A stretch of DNA of 14,008 nt from CAZBGL01 sp964491375. Lineage in GTDB: Bacteria; Desulfobacterota; Deferrisomatia; Deferrisomatales; Deferrisomataceae. The stretch covers positions 1 to 14,008 of the forward strand of contig CAZBGL010000225.1 in the NCBI GenBank assembly GCA_964491375.1. Reading direction: 5' to 3'. The first letter of the stretch is position 1, and every line of letters begins with the position of its first letter. Made by a program: the position numbers and the translations under genes. The notes under the pieces were generated by a model. It was not told the DNA's origin. It saw only the letters and a list, made by a program, of their open reading frames with translations, and ran no database searches. Of the stretch, positions 13,968-14,008 are shown piece by piece.

Positions 13968-14008
13968 ACCGCCAGGGGCTTGTTTTCGCTTGGGGCCACG
14001 GCCTCGGT
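13968..14008 (+). repeat. GC-rich noncoding repeat, diverged copy 3, cut by the window edge
   Basis: The 41 bases align with 13338-13379 of copy 1 with a few C-to-T or C-to-A changes and one missing base; the GGGGCCACGGCCTCGGT end is identical. The part matching the first 30 bases of the other copies is not recognisable here. The copy continues beyond the window. Confidence 0.65.

Noticed and set aside
13253..13999. 248-residue - strand frame across the terminal repeats, with a repeated ERHNRLRA segment
   Set aside because: The repeated peptide only reflects the DNA repeat; indels between copies shift the frame right after it, so selection for protein is not supported.
13306..14008. CRISPR array
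   Set aside because: The repeats are over 100 bp, diverged and about 310 bp apart, unlike short identical direct repeats with regular spacers, and no cas gene is present.

Overview
This is a high-GC window (most codons end in G or C). It encodes housekeeping and signalling genes of a Gram-negative-type bacterium. A deltaproteobacterial or related lineage fits best: CbrA-like transporter/kinase fusions and DHH-CBS-nucleotidyltransferase fusions are familiar there. That placement is inference from gene content, not from a phylogenetic marker. I see no rRNA, tRNA, CRISPR array, insertion sequence or prophage gene.

Layout. The window opens inside an M24 (Xaa-Pro aminopeptidase type) metallopeptidase on the + strand, which ends at 1136. 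A signalling block follows (1208-6328, all +): a 77-aa two-helix membrane protein; a 1087-aa SLC5-like transporter fused to a GAF domain and a histidine kinase; a single-domain receiver; and a protein with an N-terminal receiver followed by a second histidine kinase core. The junctions are tight (stop abutting start at 1441/1442, 4-bp overlap at 5255-5258), except for a 172-nt spacer before the receiver gene. No DNA-binding or other classical output domain is encoded in the block, so the signal must leave it through a partner elsewhere. Next come xerD (chromosome dimer resolution) and, 1 nt later, an 880-aa DHH phosphoesterase / CBS pair / tRNA nucleotidyltransferase fusion.

After 9879 the layout changes. 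A universal stress protein gene lies on the - strand (10078-10524), convergent with the fusion gene and divergent from what follows. The divergent intergenic region (10525-10730) holds a strong two-tier stem-loop and a weak candidate promoter. On the + strand there follow a possible 59-aa arginine-rich ORF with a very good Shine-Dalgarno sequence, an exported TPR protein whose GTG start overlaps that ORF's stop, and rimI (ribosomal protein S18 N-acetyltransferase), which overlaps the TPR gene by 11 nt.

The last 700 bases (13308-14008) hold no convincing gene. They carry a family of degenerate, GC-rich noncoding repeats: two long copies exactly 310 bp apart and a third, diverged copy running off the window edge. 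The repeats have inverted-repeat segments that resemble a decayed miniature element. The points most worth a second look are the output-less transporter-kinase relay, the small ORF plus hairpin upstream of the TPR gene, and the terminal repeat family.
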